A stretch of 51,999 bases of DNA from the IMG/VR virus record IMGVR_UViG_3300031758_000112, positions 1 through 51,999 of that record. The stretch is one strand, 5' to 3'. The position numbers were made by a program, and so were the translations under genes. This document shows, one piece after another, positions 6,892 through 13,459 of the stretch. This DNA comes from a virus. The notes beneath the pieces are model-generated. The model was not told the origin of the DNA, did not search any database, and worked only from the letters and a program-made list of their open reading frames with translations. Positions within the stretch are counted from its first letter, which is position 1. Each line of letters begins with the position of its first letter.

Positions 6892-7230
6892 ATGATTACT
6901 ATCACATTCAACCCGCAGAACGCGGACCAAGTTCAGATTTTGGCTTGGGCCATGACCAAGCTCTTAGAGCCAACGGCCGATGAGCCAGCAGTCAAAGAAG
7001 AAGCGCCAGCAAAGAAACCCAAAGCAGTCAAGGCTGCACCCGTTGTTGAGCCAGAGGCGCCAGCTGCTGCCCCGGCGGTTACGCTTGAGGAAGTGCGCGC
7101 CAAGCTGGTGGCCTACAAAGAAAAAGGCAAGTCACTCAAGGACTTGTTTGAGACTGTCGGCTGCGCTAACCTCAGCGCCGTGCCGGCTGAGCGCTACGTT
7201 GAGCTGCTGGCCAACATAGACAAGTCTTAA
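6892..7230 (+). CDS. Phage protein with Ala/Pro/Lys linker and C-terminal helical domain (112 aa)
   Basis: The start at 6892 is preferred over an in-frame ATG at 6859 because TAAAGGAC precedes it exactly as before the DUF2815 gene at 10292, while 6859 lies inside the promoter's -10/operator element. The N terminus (MITITFNPQ...) is followed by a flexible EAPAKKPKAVKAAP-type linker and a helical C-terminal domain (LEEVRAKLVAYKEKGK ... AERYVELLANIDK). This C-terminal pattern recurs in small phage early proteins, sometimes annotated as rrp5-like, with no proven function. First gene of the rightward early operon. Confidence 0.75.
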   Translation: MITITFNPQNADQVQILAWAMTKLLEPTADEPAVKEEAPAKKPKAVKAAPVVEPEAPAAAPAVTLEEVRAKLVAYKEKGKSLKDLFETVGCANLSAVPAERYVELLANIDKS

Positions 7231-7241
7231 GCGGAGGGGTT

Positions 7242-7472
7242 ATGAAAGAACACTTCTGTTTAGTAGAGCAATCCGTCATTGCCTATCAAGGCCAATGCAA
7301 TTGGTGCGATGAAAAAGAATCGACGCAACCACAGCACGCATGGGTAGGGCTGACGGAGGATGACGCGCTTCATCTATTACCAATAATGCCGTACAAGTAC
7401 GAAGTTGATGTTGAAATGGTTGTTGAATTTGCCAAAGCCATCGAAGCCAAGTTGAAGGAGCTCAACACATGA
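7242..7472 (+). CDS. Hypothetical protein with CxxC motif (76 aa)
   Basis: Preceded by GGAGG (7234-7238). Product MKEHFCLVEQSVIAYQ... contains CNWC near residue 21 and ends in an acidic amphipathic helix (VDVEMVVEFAKAIEAKLKEL). No family is recognised. The stop overlaps the next start by 4 bases (ATGA), so it is part of a tightly packed operon. Confidence 0.65.
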   Translation: MKEHFCLVEQSVIAYQGQCNWCDEKESTQPQHAWVGLTEDDALHLLPIMPYKYEVDVEMVVEFAKAIEAKLKELNT

Positions 7473-7690
7473 ACTTTCGAGAGACAACAATCAAATACAT
7501 CAAAGACATTCTTCGAGCGAAGACTATTTCCGAGGTGATTCAAGTAGAGTTGCAGGAGGCGTATCTACGTAAGTTGGAAGCTGAGACTGCCGCCGAGTAC
7601 GCCCACGCAGCCATGCAATACAACGAAGAGCGCATTGCACGATTGCAGAAGCGGCTGGCGCAACACGCGGGGGAGGACAGGCATGATTGA
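7469..7690 (+). CDS. Coiled-coil hypothetical protein (73 aa)
   Basis: Product MNFRETTIKYIKDILRAK... is nearly all helix, with Leu/Ala heptad spacing and charged flanks (EVIQVELQEAYLRKLEAETA, then NEERIARLQKRLAQ), suggesting a short coiled coil. Its start overlaps the preceding stop by 4 bases and its end overlaps the next gene by 8. Small helical proteins of this kind are common in phage early regions. No function assigned. Confidence 0.65.
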   Translation: MNFRETTIKYIKDILRAKTISEVIQVELQEAYLRKLEAETAAEYAHAAMQYNEERIARLQKRLAQHAGEDRHD

Positions 7691-7883
7691 CCGACTCATT
7701 ATCAGTGCTGTGCTAGGCACAGTGGGGTTTAACGGCCTGTTCCCCGACCCGCCACCGCCGCTGACACCGGCACGGTTACAAGCACAAGCAAAAGAAAAAT
7801 CCATTAGCGCCATGTGCGACAAGGGGCCAAAGAGCAAGGAAGTAAAAGAGTTGTGCAGACGTTGGAGGAAACACAATGCTTGA
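7683..7883 (+). CDS. Small protein with hydrophobic N terminus and Pro cluster (66 aa)
   Basis: The start at 7683 follows GGGGGAGG; an upstream in-frame ATG at 7635 lacks a site and lies deep in the previous gene. The N-terminal IISAVLGTVGFNGLF is hydrophobic enough for a signal anchor. FPDPPPPLTPAR follows, then a basic helix with two cysteines (SAMCDKGPKSKEVKELCRRW). A membrane-anchored or exported protein with a disulphide is possible. Family not recognised. It overlaps both neighbours by 8 bases. Confidence 0.6.
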   Translation: MIDRLIISAVLGTVGFNGLFPDPPPPLTPARLQAQAKEKSISAMCDKGPKSKEVKELCRRWRKHNA

Positions 7884-8088
7884 ACGTATAAGAACCTTCT
7901 TTGGAAGAACTAAAAACAAATCAACGATTGTTGCTCAGGGGTCGGCGTGGTATTGCACAGACTGTGGTCTGGTGTTTTTAACCCAACGCGCTGGCGACCA
8001 ACACAGTTGTGAATATCATTTTCAAGATGCAATAGTAAAGATCAGAAAAGATGCCGAGACCAATAAGTATGGGGAGATAAACAATTGA
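7876..8088 (+). CDS. Small Cys/His zinc-finger protein (70 aa)
   Basis: Preceded by GGAGG (7864-7868). Central residues read YCTDCGLVFLTQRAGDQHSCEYH, with a CxxC pair followed by two histidines, the spacing of a C2H2-like zinc finger. The ends are basic. A nucleic-acid-binding accessory role is inferred. The gene overlaps the previous stop by 8 bases and the next TTG-initiated gene by 4. Confidence 0.65.
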   Translation: MLERIRTFFGRTKNKSTIVAQGSAWYCTDCGLVFLTQRAGDQHSCEYHFQDAIVKIRKDAETNKYGEINN

Positions 8089-8264
8089 AGTGCCCGATCT
8101 GCAATGTTTGGACCAGCGTGCTTGACACGCGAAACAAAAGAGACGTTACTGTACGCCGCCGCAAGTGTGCGAACGAACATATATTTATAACCGAAGAGCG
8201 GGTTACAGCGCCCAAGACAAAGGAAAAAGATGAGCTATCTAATTGCATCACTGCCACCGATTAA
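8085..8264 (+). CDS. Zinc-ribbon protein with NrdR-like N terminus, TTG start (59 aa)
   Basis: The frame opens with TTG at 8085, with GGGGAGA (8071-8077) upstream and a 4-bp overlap with the previous stop. The product reads (M)KCPICNVWTSVLDTR, then DVTVRRRKCANEHIFITEERV: a CPxC near the N terminus, then R-rich RRRKC and an H, followed by F-x-T-x-E. This is the pattern of the zinc ribbon of NrdR and of small phage regulators such as Ogr/Delta-like proteins. The NrdR ATP-cone is absent, so it is only the ribbon. It runs 35 bases into the next gene. A small transcriptional regulator is the best guess. Confidence 0.65.
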   Translation: MKCPICNVWTSVLDTRNKRDVTVRRRKCANEHIFITEERVTAPKTKEKDELSNCITATD

Positions 8265-8868
8265 GTGCTTTGTAAAGCGCGAGTTTTTGTACAACGACCA
8301 CAAGGGTCACGGCGAACTAGAGCCGGCCATTTGGGTCAGCTTAAAAGCTTTGCGCGGTCAAGTATTTCGCATCGAGTCTTTGTTGCCTGAGTACGGCGCG
8401 TTGTACGACAAGCTCCCGCTGCACGCTTACGTGTGGCACGACGAGACATCGACGTTGCCCACCTTGCCCATCGATGCTTTGCAATTGTGGGACTGCATGG
8501 GTTACCGTTTCACAATTGTTGAGAAGATCGGATTGCGTAACTTGGGCGTGAAGTTCTTGGGCAAAGACAAGCAGTGGCACTTTGGTCGATACATGTTCAC
8601 CGTCGACTTCTGCGCTGACGAGATGTCACTTGACACCGGGTTCACTGAGACGGCTGAAGAGCACAAGAGCTTTAACTTTATCCAACTAGACAACGGCCAG
8701 TTCGCTGCACAGCCAAACAACCGTTGCCTGTGGTACGACCAGTCTTTGATTCCTGCTGAAACAAAGTTCCCGGACTTTGAAGCAGCTCAAAAATTGTGGA
8801 CCGTAGACGGCACGCGCAAGTGGGCGGCCGGAGGCGATTGGTTTTATGACATACAGGAAAAAACGTAA
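8230..8868 (+). CDS. Conserved-looking phage protein, unknown function (212 aa)
   Basis: Product MSYLIASLPPIKCFVKREFL... is a globular, aromatic-rich protein with many strands and no membrane segment. Segments such as HAYVWHDETSTLP and RYMFTVDFCADEMSLDTGF look like a beta-rich fold. Its position before the DUF2800/DUF2815/polymerase cluster suggests an early DNA-metabolism or host-takeover role, but nothing in it allows a specific call. GGAAAAAG precedes the start, inside the preceding zinc-ribbon gene. Confidence 0.7.
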   Translation: MSYLIASLPPIKCFVKREFLYNDHKGHGELEPAIWVSLKALRGQVFRIESLLPEYGALYDKLPLHAYVWHDETSTLPTLPIDALQLWDCMGYRFTIVEKIGLRNLGVKFLGKDKQWHFGRYMFTVDFCADEMSLDTGFTETAEEHKSFNFIQLDNGQFAAQPNNRCLWYDQSLIPAETKFPDFEAAQKLWTVDGTRKWAAGGDWFYDIQEKT

Positions 8869-9113
8869 TGGCAAAAGTAACACTCATCATTGAAGACCAC
8901 GGCGACGAGGTCAAACTGCAAGGCACTGTTGAGCCTGAGATCACTGCGGACAAAGCGATATTCAGCACAGCTGAAATCATAGGCTTGTACTTGCAGCAGA
9001 ACATGGCCAACGTCATGGCTACTGCGGTCAAGTGGGCGCAGACGCCCGACCCAGTTGAAGAGGTGCCGGTCAAAGAACCGAGTCGCATCTTGTTGCCCGG
9101 GGCGCAGCTATGA
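8868..9113 (+). CDS. Hypothetical protein (81 aa)
   Basis: Product MAKVTLIIEDHGDEVKLQGTVEP... has a strand-rich N terminus and a helical middle (STAEIIGLYLQQNMANVM), then a Pro-rich tail. The first base of its ATG is the last base of the preceding TAA (TAATG), and it overlaps the DUF2800 start by 4 bases. It sits directly before the DUF2800 nuclease and may work with it, but this is only inferred from position. Confidence 0.65.
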   Translation: MAKVTLIIEDHGDEVKLQGTVEPEITADKAIFSTAEIIGLYLQQNMANVMATAVKWAQTPDPVEEVPVKEPSRILLPGAQL

Positions 9114-10282
9114 CCATTGAATTAGCACATGCCAAACTGTCCGCATCGGGCAGCGAGAAGTGGATGACCTGCACGCCAAGCGCGCGCATGGAAGAGCCGT
9201 TCCCAGACGAGGGCAGCGAGTTTGCCCGCGAAGGTACGTTTGCCCATGCAGTGTTTGAGCAGGAGTTGTTGACCTACCTTGGCCGCACCATCGAAGCCTT
9301 GCCGCCAGAGCTCGTGCATTTTGACAGCCCGGCTTTGCGCGACTACGTTAACGAGGCGGCTCAATACTGCATCAAGCGCATTGAAGCCGCGCGTAAGCGT
9401 TGCAAGGACCCGGTGTTCTACGTTGAGCGCAGGCTTGACTTCAGCCGCTGGGTGCCAGAAGGTTTTGGCACGGGTGACTTTGTCATCATCACCGACGACC
9501 TTGTTGAGGTGCTTGATTTGAAATACGGCAAGGGCGTCTACGTTGACGCAAAGAACAACAGCCAGATGCGCTTGTATGGCCTTGGTGCATACAACGAGTT
9601 GTCAGATTTGTACAACATACAAGAAGTGCGCATGACTGTATTGCAGCCACGCCTTGGCAACTACAGCAGCGAAGAACTTTTAATAGCTGATTTGCTCAAG
9701 TGGGCTGACGAAGCAGTTGTGCCGGCAGCCAAGCTGGCTTGGGATGGCGAGGGTACGTTTGTCCCCGGGCCACATTGCACAAGCAGCTTTTGCAAAGCTA
9801 GGTACACCTGCCCTGCACGCGCAGAGGGTGCGCTTGCTGTGGCCAGACAAGAGTTCAGTTCGCTGCCGCCGGCGGTGGACACATTGACATTGGACCGCAT
9901 CGCCGAGCTGCTGCCTAGCGCAGACGCTGTGATCGATTGGTTCACGGACCTGAAGGCGCATGCACTCAAGCAGGCCGAGAAGGGCACGACGGTTCCCGGC
10001 TACAAGCTGGTCGAGGGCCGGAGCAATCGCAAGTACAGCGACCAAGACGCCGTGGCCCAAGCGCTGCGGGCAGCCGAGGTCCCTGATGAAATTGCATACG
10101 AGCGCAGCTTGCTTGGCATCACTGCCATGGAGAAGGCGCTTGGCAAAAAGAAATTTGTCGACGTGCTGGGTGAGTTGATCACCAAGCCCGAAGGCAAACC
10201 AACGCTGGTACCCGAAGGGGACAAGAGGCCAGCAATCACATCGCGTGCAACTGCACTAGATGAATTTTCTAAACCAGTCTAA
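9110..10282 (+). CDS. DUF2800 PD-(D/E)xK nuclease (390 aa)
   Basis: The core GTGDFVI ... VEVLDLKYGKGV (about residues 122-143) gives the D...DxK catalytic pattern of the PD-(D/E)xK superfamily and is diagnostic of DUF2800. The N-terminal SASGSEKWMTC (C21) and three later cysteines in HCTSSFCKARYTC (about 223-234) reproduce the one-plus-three Cys layout of Cas4/AddB-type iron-sulphur nucleases. DUF2800 proteins are encoded beside DUF2815 and a family A polymerase in many phages, as here, and are taken to be recombination exonucleases. The start overlaps the previous gene by 4 bases. Confidence 0.9.
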   Translation: MTIELAHAKLSASGSEKWMTCTPSARMEEPFPDEGSEFAREGTFAHAVFEQELLTYLGRTIEALPPELVHFDSPALRDYVNEAAQYCIKRIEAARKRCKDPVFYVERRLDFSRWVPEGFGTGDFVIITDDLVEVLDLKYGKGVYVDAKNNSQMRLYGLGAYNELSDLYNIQEVRMTVLQPRLGNYSSEELLIADLLKWADEAVVPAAKLAWDGEGTFVPGPHCTSSFCKARYTCPARAEGALAVARQEFSSLPPAVDTLTLDRIAELLPSADAVIDWFTDLKAHALKQAEKGTTVPGYKLVEGRSNRKYSDQDAVAQALRAAEVPDEIAYERSLLGITAMEKALGKKKFVDVLGELITKPEGKPTLVPEGDKRPAITSRATALDEFSKPV

Positions 10283-10291
10283 AGGACCAAC

Positions 10292-10834
10292 ATGACTACC
10301 GACTACAAAGTTATCACAGGCAAAGTTCGCCTCTCTTTCACCAAGAACGTTTTCACACCTGATGAAAAGAATTCTTATTCGATCATGATCTTGGTTGACA
10401 AGAAAGACAAAGAGACGTTGGCCAAAGTCAACGGCGCTGTTGAGAAGTTCAAGACCGACCCGAAGGCAGTAACCATCTGGGGTTCCAAGTTCTTGGCCAG
10501 TTTCAAAACTCCTTTGCGTGACGGCGATACAGACCGTGACACCGAGAAGTACCCTGAGTACAAGGGCCACTACTTTATCAACGCCAACACTTACAACAAG
10601 CCAAGTGTGGTTGACGCAAAGATGAATGACATCATCGACAAGTCGGAGTTGTACAGTGGTTGCTACGGCCGTGTGTCTATCATGCCTGCGGCGTATAACG
10701 TCGACGGCAACAAGGGCATCAAGTTCTATTTGAACAACGTGCAGAAGCTGGCAGAGGGCGAGCCATTGGGCGGCGCCGGTGCATCTAATGCAGCCGACGA
10801 TTTCACTGCGGTCGAAGACGACTTCCTCAATTAA
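10292..10834 (+). CDS. DUF2815 family, probable ssDNA-binding protein (180 aa)
   Basis: The sequence from VITGKVRLSFTKNVF through YSIMILVDKKDKETL to GCYGRVSIMPAAYNVDGNKG followed by IKFYLNNVQKL is typical of DUF2815, a predicted OB-fold family. The C terminus is acidic and ends DDFLN, like the interaction tail of single-strand-binding proteins. TAAAGGAC precedes the start. It is paired with DUF2800 upstream and DNA polymerase downstream, so it likely coats single-stranded DNA during phage replication or recombination. Confidence 0.88.
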   Translation: MTTDYKVITGKVRLSFTKNVFTPDEKNSYSIMILVDKKDKETLAKVNGAVEKFKTDPKAVTIWGSKFLASFKTPLRDGDTDRDTEKYPEYKGHYFINANTYNKPSVVDAKMNDIIDKSELYSGCYGRVSIMPAAYNVDGNKGIKFYLNNVQKLAEGEPLGGAGASNAADDFTAVEDDFLN

Positions 10835-10840
10835 ATTTTA

Positions 10841-10916
10841 GGGGCCCAAAGCGGATGCTGCGTGACTCTGAAGTGAAGCGCATAGTAAGCAGTGCAGCGA
10901 GTAGGCCCCGCCTTTG
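10841..10916 (+). ncRNA. Candidate structured RNA between DUF2815 and the next gene
   Basis: GGGGCC (10841-10846) can pair with GGCCCC (10904-10909). Inside, GCTGC (10857-10861) pairs with GCAGC (10894-10898), extended by two wobble pairs. An alternative pairing of CAAAGCGG (10847-10854) with CCGCCTTTG (10908-10916) competes with the outer stem. The 92-base gap is long for this tightly packed operon. It lacks tRNA landmarks such as a T-loop. It could be a regulatory leader for the downstream genes, a processing site or a small RNA. Only base pairing by eye supports it. Confidence 0.3.
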
Positions 10917-10926
10917 AAAGCACAAC

Positions 10927-11127
10927 ATGACCGAACAAACCAAACCCCCAGTCCTGTCAATCAAGATGGTTCCCGCCGGCGTTGAGCTGGTGTTGGAAGC
11001 TCTGGCAAAGCTGCCGCATGAGAAGGTGGCGGATCTCTTCATGGAGATTCGCGGCCAAGCACTGTTTCAAATGGACGAGTTGCAAAAGGTAACGAAACCA
11101 GATGACGCAGCAGACGCCCCTAACTAA
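10927..11127 (+). CDS. Small hypothetical protein (66 aa)
   Basis: Product MTEQTKPPVLSIKMVPAGVELV... has a short beta segment followed by helices (LEALAKLPHEKVADLFMEI) and an acidic tail. A weak GAAAG sequence precedes the start, downstream of the structured region at 10841-10916. No family recognised. It lies directly ahead of the polymerase and overlaps the tiny gene at 11102. Confidence 0.65.
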   Translation: MTEQTKPPVLSIKMVPAGVELVLEALAKLPHEKVADLFMEIRGQALFQMDELQKVTKPDDAADAPN

Positions 11128-11212
11128 CGAGGAGCTTTGGATCTTGGTGCTCCACTACGAGCGCCTGATCCAATTACTTCTGGAACAACTAGATGGCAAC
11201 CCTGCGGATTGA
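11102..11212 (+). CDS. Possible tiny leucine-rich peptide gene (36 aa)
   Basis: A frame starting ATG at 11102 encodes MTQQTPLTNEELWILVLHYE and then RLIQLLLEQLDG..., a plausible amphipathic helix. It overlaps the end of the preceding gene by 26 bases and the polymerase start by 20. The polymerase ATG at 11193 has only a weak ribosome-binding site of its own, so translation through this frame could feed it. The site ahead of 11102 is also weak. Real but minor, or a chance frame. Confidence 0.4.
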   Translation: MTQQTPLTNEELWILVLHYERLIQLLLEQLDGNPAD

Positions 11213-13208
11213 CCTTGAGACGTACAGCGATGTCGACTTGAAAAAGTGCGGCGTGCATAAGTACGTCGAGTCGGACAACTTCGAAGTGATGTTGTTTGGA
11301 TTTAAATGGAGCACCGGCCAAGTGTGCGTCATTGATCTGGCCCAAGGGCAGGCGTTGCCCGAGCACATCGTTGCCGCATTGGACGACCCCACGATTACCA
11401 AGACCGCATACAACGCGGCCTTTGAGATTGCGTGCTTGAGCAAACATTTCAAGCGCCAGCTGGACGTGACCCAGTGGCGTTGCACCAGCGTGCACGCGCT
11501 GTACCTTGGCCTGCCCGGCAGCCTTGGTGATGTAGGCAAAGTGTTAGGGCTTGGAGACGACAAGCAAAAGCTGGTATCGGGCTGGGCCCTGATCCGCTAC
11601 TTCTGCCTGCCATGCAAACCGACACTGAAGAACGGTGGCCGCACGCGCAACCTACCGCACCACGATCCAGACAAGTGGGCGCTGTTCAAAGAATACTGCG
11701 CGCGTGACGTTGACTCAGAGGATGAGATCGCGATGAAGATCGCAAAGTTTCCGGTGCCCGATCAGGAGTGGAAGTTGTGGCACCTTGACCAACGCATGAT
11801 GAACAGGGGTGTAAGGGTTGACCGCGAGTTGGTCAACGCAGCCATCGAGTGCGACGGCATATTTAAAGAGCGGATGACCACCGAGGCCATTACTCTCACA
11901 GGTTTAGATAACCCTAACTCTCGGGACCAATTGCTCAAGTGGTTGCAGACCGAAGAGGAGGACGACACGATCGTTGACCTGACCAAGAAGAACGTGCCCA
12001 AGGTTCTTGAATCTACAGACAGCGCGACGGTGCGACGCGTGCTGGAGCTGCGCCAAGAGATGGCCAAGACAAGCGTGTCTAAGTATCACGCCATGGCCCG
12101 GGCCATGTGCGACAAGGACGACGCGGTCAAAGGCTTGACCCAGTTCTATGGTGCGAACCGCACCGGCCGTTGGGCTGGTCGTTTGGTGCAGGTGCAGAAC
12201 CTACCGCACAACAAGCTGCGCGACATCGACTTGGCCCGTAACTTGTTGAAGGCCCGTGACTACGAAACCCTTGAGCTGTTGTTTGGCAATGTGCCTGACA
12301 CGCTGTCACAGCTCATCAGGACTGCGTTCGTTGCGCGGGAGGGGTGCAGATACATCATCGTCGACTTCAGCGCCATTGAGGCCCGTGTGATTGCTTGGAT
12401 GGCATGGTGTCAGTGGCGGCTTGATGTGTTTGCCACACACGGCAAAATCTACGAAGCGTCGGCTGAGCAAATGTTTAACTTGCCGGCCGGCAGCGTCACG
12501 AAGAAATCGCCGTACCGCCAGAAGGGCAAGATCTCTGAGTTGGCTTTGGGATACCAAGGCGGGGCCGGCGCACTCAAGACTATGGGCGCGTTGGAGATGG
12601 GGCTCACAGAGGATGAGCTTGAGCCAATCAAAGACGCATGGCGCGGGGCCAACCCTGAGATCGTTCAGCTTTGGTACGCGTGCGAGCGCTCGGCCAAGGA
12701 CGCGGTGCTGGGCAAGAAGTCTGTCACGCTTTTGCTTGCAGGCAAGAAAGCTGCGCTGGTGTTTGCGTACGAGTCAGGGTTCCTGACGATCCAATTGCCA
12801 AGCAAGCGCAAGCTGTTTTATGTGAAGCCGCGCATTGAGGCTGAAGACCTTGTGCGTGAGACCAGTGCCGGCGGCAAATTCATTGCGGCCAGAGCAGGGT
12901 CCTTGACGTATGAAGGTCAGGACCAGAAGACCAAGCAGTGGACGCGCCTGTCTACGTACGGTGGCAAGCTGGTGGAGAACATTACACAGGCAGTGGCCCG
13001 TGATTGTTTGGCCGAGTCGATGCTGGCGCTGGACGATGCAGGCTACACGCAGCTGGCCACGGTGCACGACGAGATCATCATGGAGATGAAAGGCGGCACG
13101 TTGAAAGAAGCCGAAAAGATTATGGGCGAAGCCATTGCATGGGCGCCCGGCTTACCGTTGCGAGGCGACGGCTTTGAAACCAAGTACTACATGAAGGAGA
13201 TTGACTGA
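11193..13208 (+). CDS. Family A DNA polymerase with 3'-5' exonuclease (671 aa)
   Basis: The exonuclease domain opens with RIDLETYS (DxE at residues 7-9) and later YCARDVDSEDEI. The polymerase domain shows motif A VDFSAIEARV (about 389-398), an upstream RTGRWAGRLVQVQNLP region (about 322), an O-helix-like stretch around KKSPYRQKGKISELALGYQG, and motif C VHDEI (about 623-627). There is no 5'-3' exonuclease domain, as usual for phage enzymes. It copies the phage genome, probably with the primase-helicase encoded on the other strand. Length and motifs agree with phage PolA-type polymerases. The stop overlaps the next ATG. Confidence 0.95.
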   Translation: MATLRIDLETYSDVDLKKCGVHKYVESDNFEVMLFGFKWSTGQVCVIDLAQGQALPEHIVAALDDPTITKTAYNAAFEIACLSKHFKRQLDVTQWRCTSVHALYLGLPGSLGDVGKVLGLGDDKQKLVSGWALIRYFCLPCKPTLKNGGRTRNLPHHDPDKWALFKEYCARDVDSEDEIAMKIAKFPVPDQEWKLWHLDQRMMNRGVRVDRELVNAAIECDGIFKERMTTEAITLTGLDNPNSRDQLLKWLQTEEEDDTIVDLTKKNVPKVLESTDSATVRRVLELRQEMAKTSVSKYHAMARAMCDKDDAVKGLTQFYGANRTGRWAGRLVQVQNLPHNKLRDIDLARNLLKARDYETLELLFGNVPDTLSQLIRTAFVAREGCRYIIVDFSAIEARVIAWMAWCQWRLDVFATHGKIYEASAEQMFNLPAGSVTKKSPYRQKGKISELALGYQGGAGALKTMGALEMGLTEDELEPIKDAWRGANPEIVQLWYACERSAKDAVLGKKSVTLLLAGKKAALVFAYESGFLTIQLPSKRKLFYVKPRIEAEDLVRETSAGGKFIAARAGSLTYEGQDQKTKQWTRLSTYGGKLVENITQAVARDCLAESMLALDDAGYTQLATVHDEIIMEMKGGTLKEAEKIMGEAIAWAPGLPLRGDGFETKYYMKEID

Positions 13209-13459
13209 TGACACAAGACACGAAAATCTGGAGCGAAGACTTTGTATTGGCCAACCCTAAATTGGCAGCCGATGCCATTGGTTGTCTCATTGAGTTGAAC
13301 GAGTACGCGCGCAACAATACGCTTGATGAGATCTCAAAGAAAATAGCCGCCATGCCCGGAGACACGGCGGCTGGTATTGCCATCTGGATTCGAGAACAGA
13401 AAACTATTTCCGCTTCTCGCCCTCAACAGTTAGACCTTCCTTTAGACGCTGCTTCTTGA
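13208..13459 (+). CDS. Small hypothetical protein at end of early operon (83 aa)
   Basis: Its ATG shares one base with the polymerase stop (TGATG), so the two are coupled. Product MTQDTKIWSEDFVLANPKLA... is mainly helical, with a polar tail. No motif recognised. Its last 56 bases overlap the 3' end of the convergent 1588-residue gene, and no terminator separates the two operons. Confidence 0.6.
   Translation: MTQDTKIWSEDFVLANPKLAADAIGCLIELNEYARNNTLDEISKKIAAMPGDTAAGIAIWIREQKTISASRPQQLDLPLDAAS

Noticed and set aside
10841-10909. tRNA-like length with pairing ends
   Set aside because: The ends pair, but there is no T-loop, no plausible anticodon stem in the right place and no CCA or acceptor pattern, so it is not called a tRNA.
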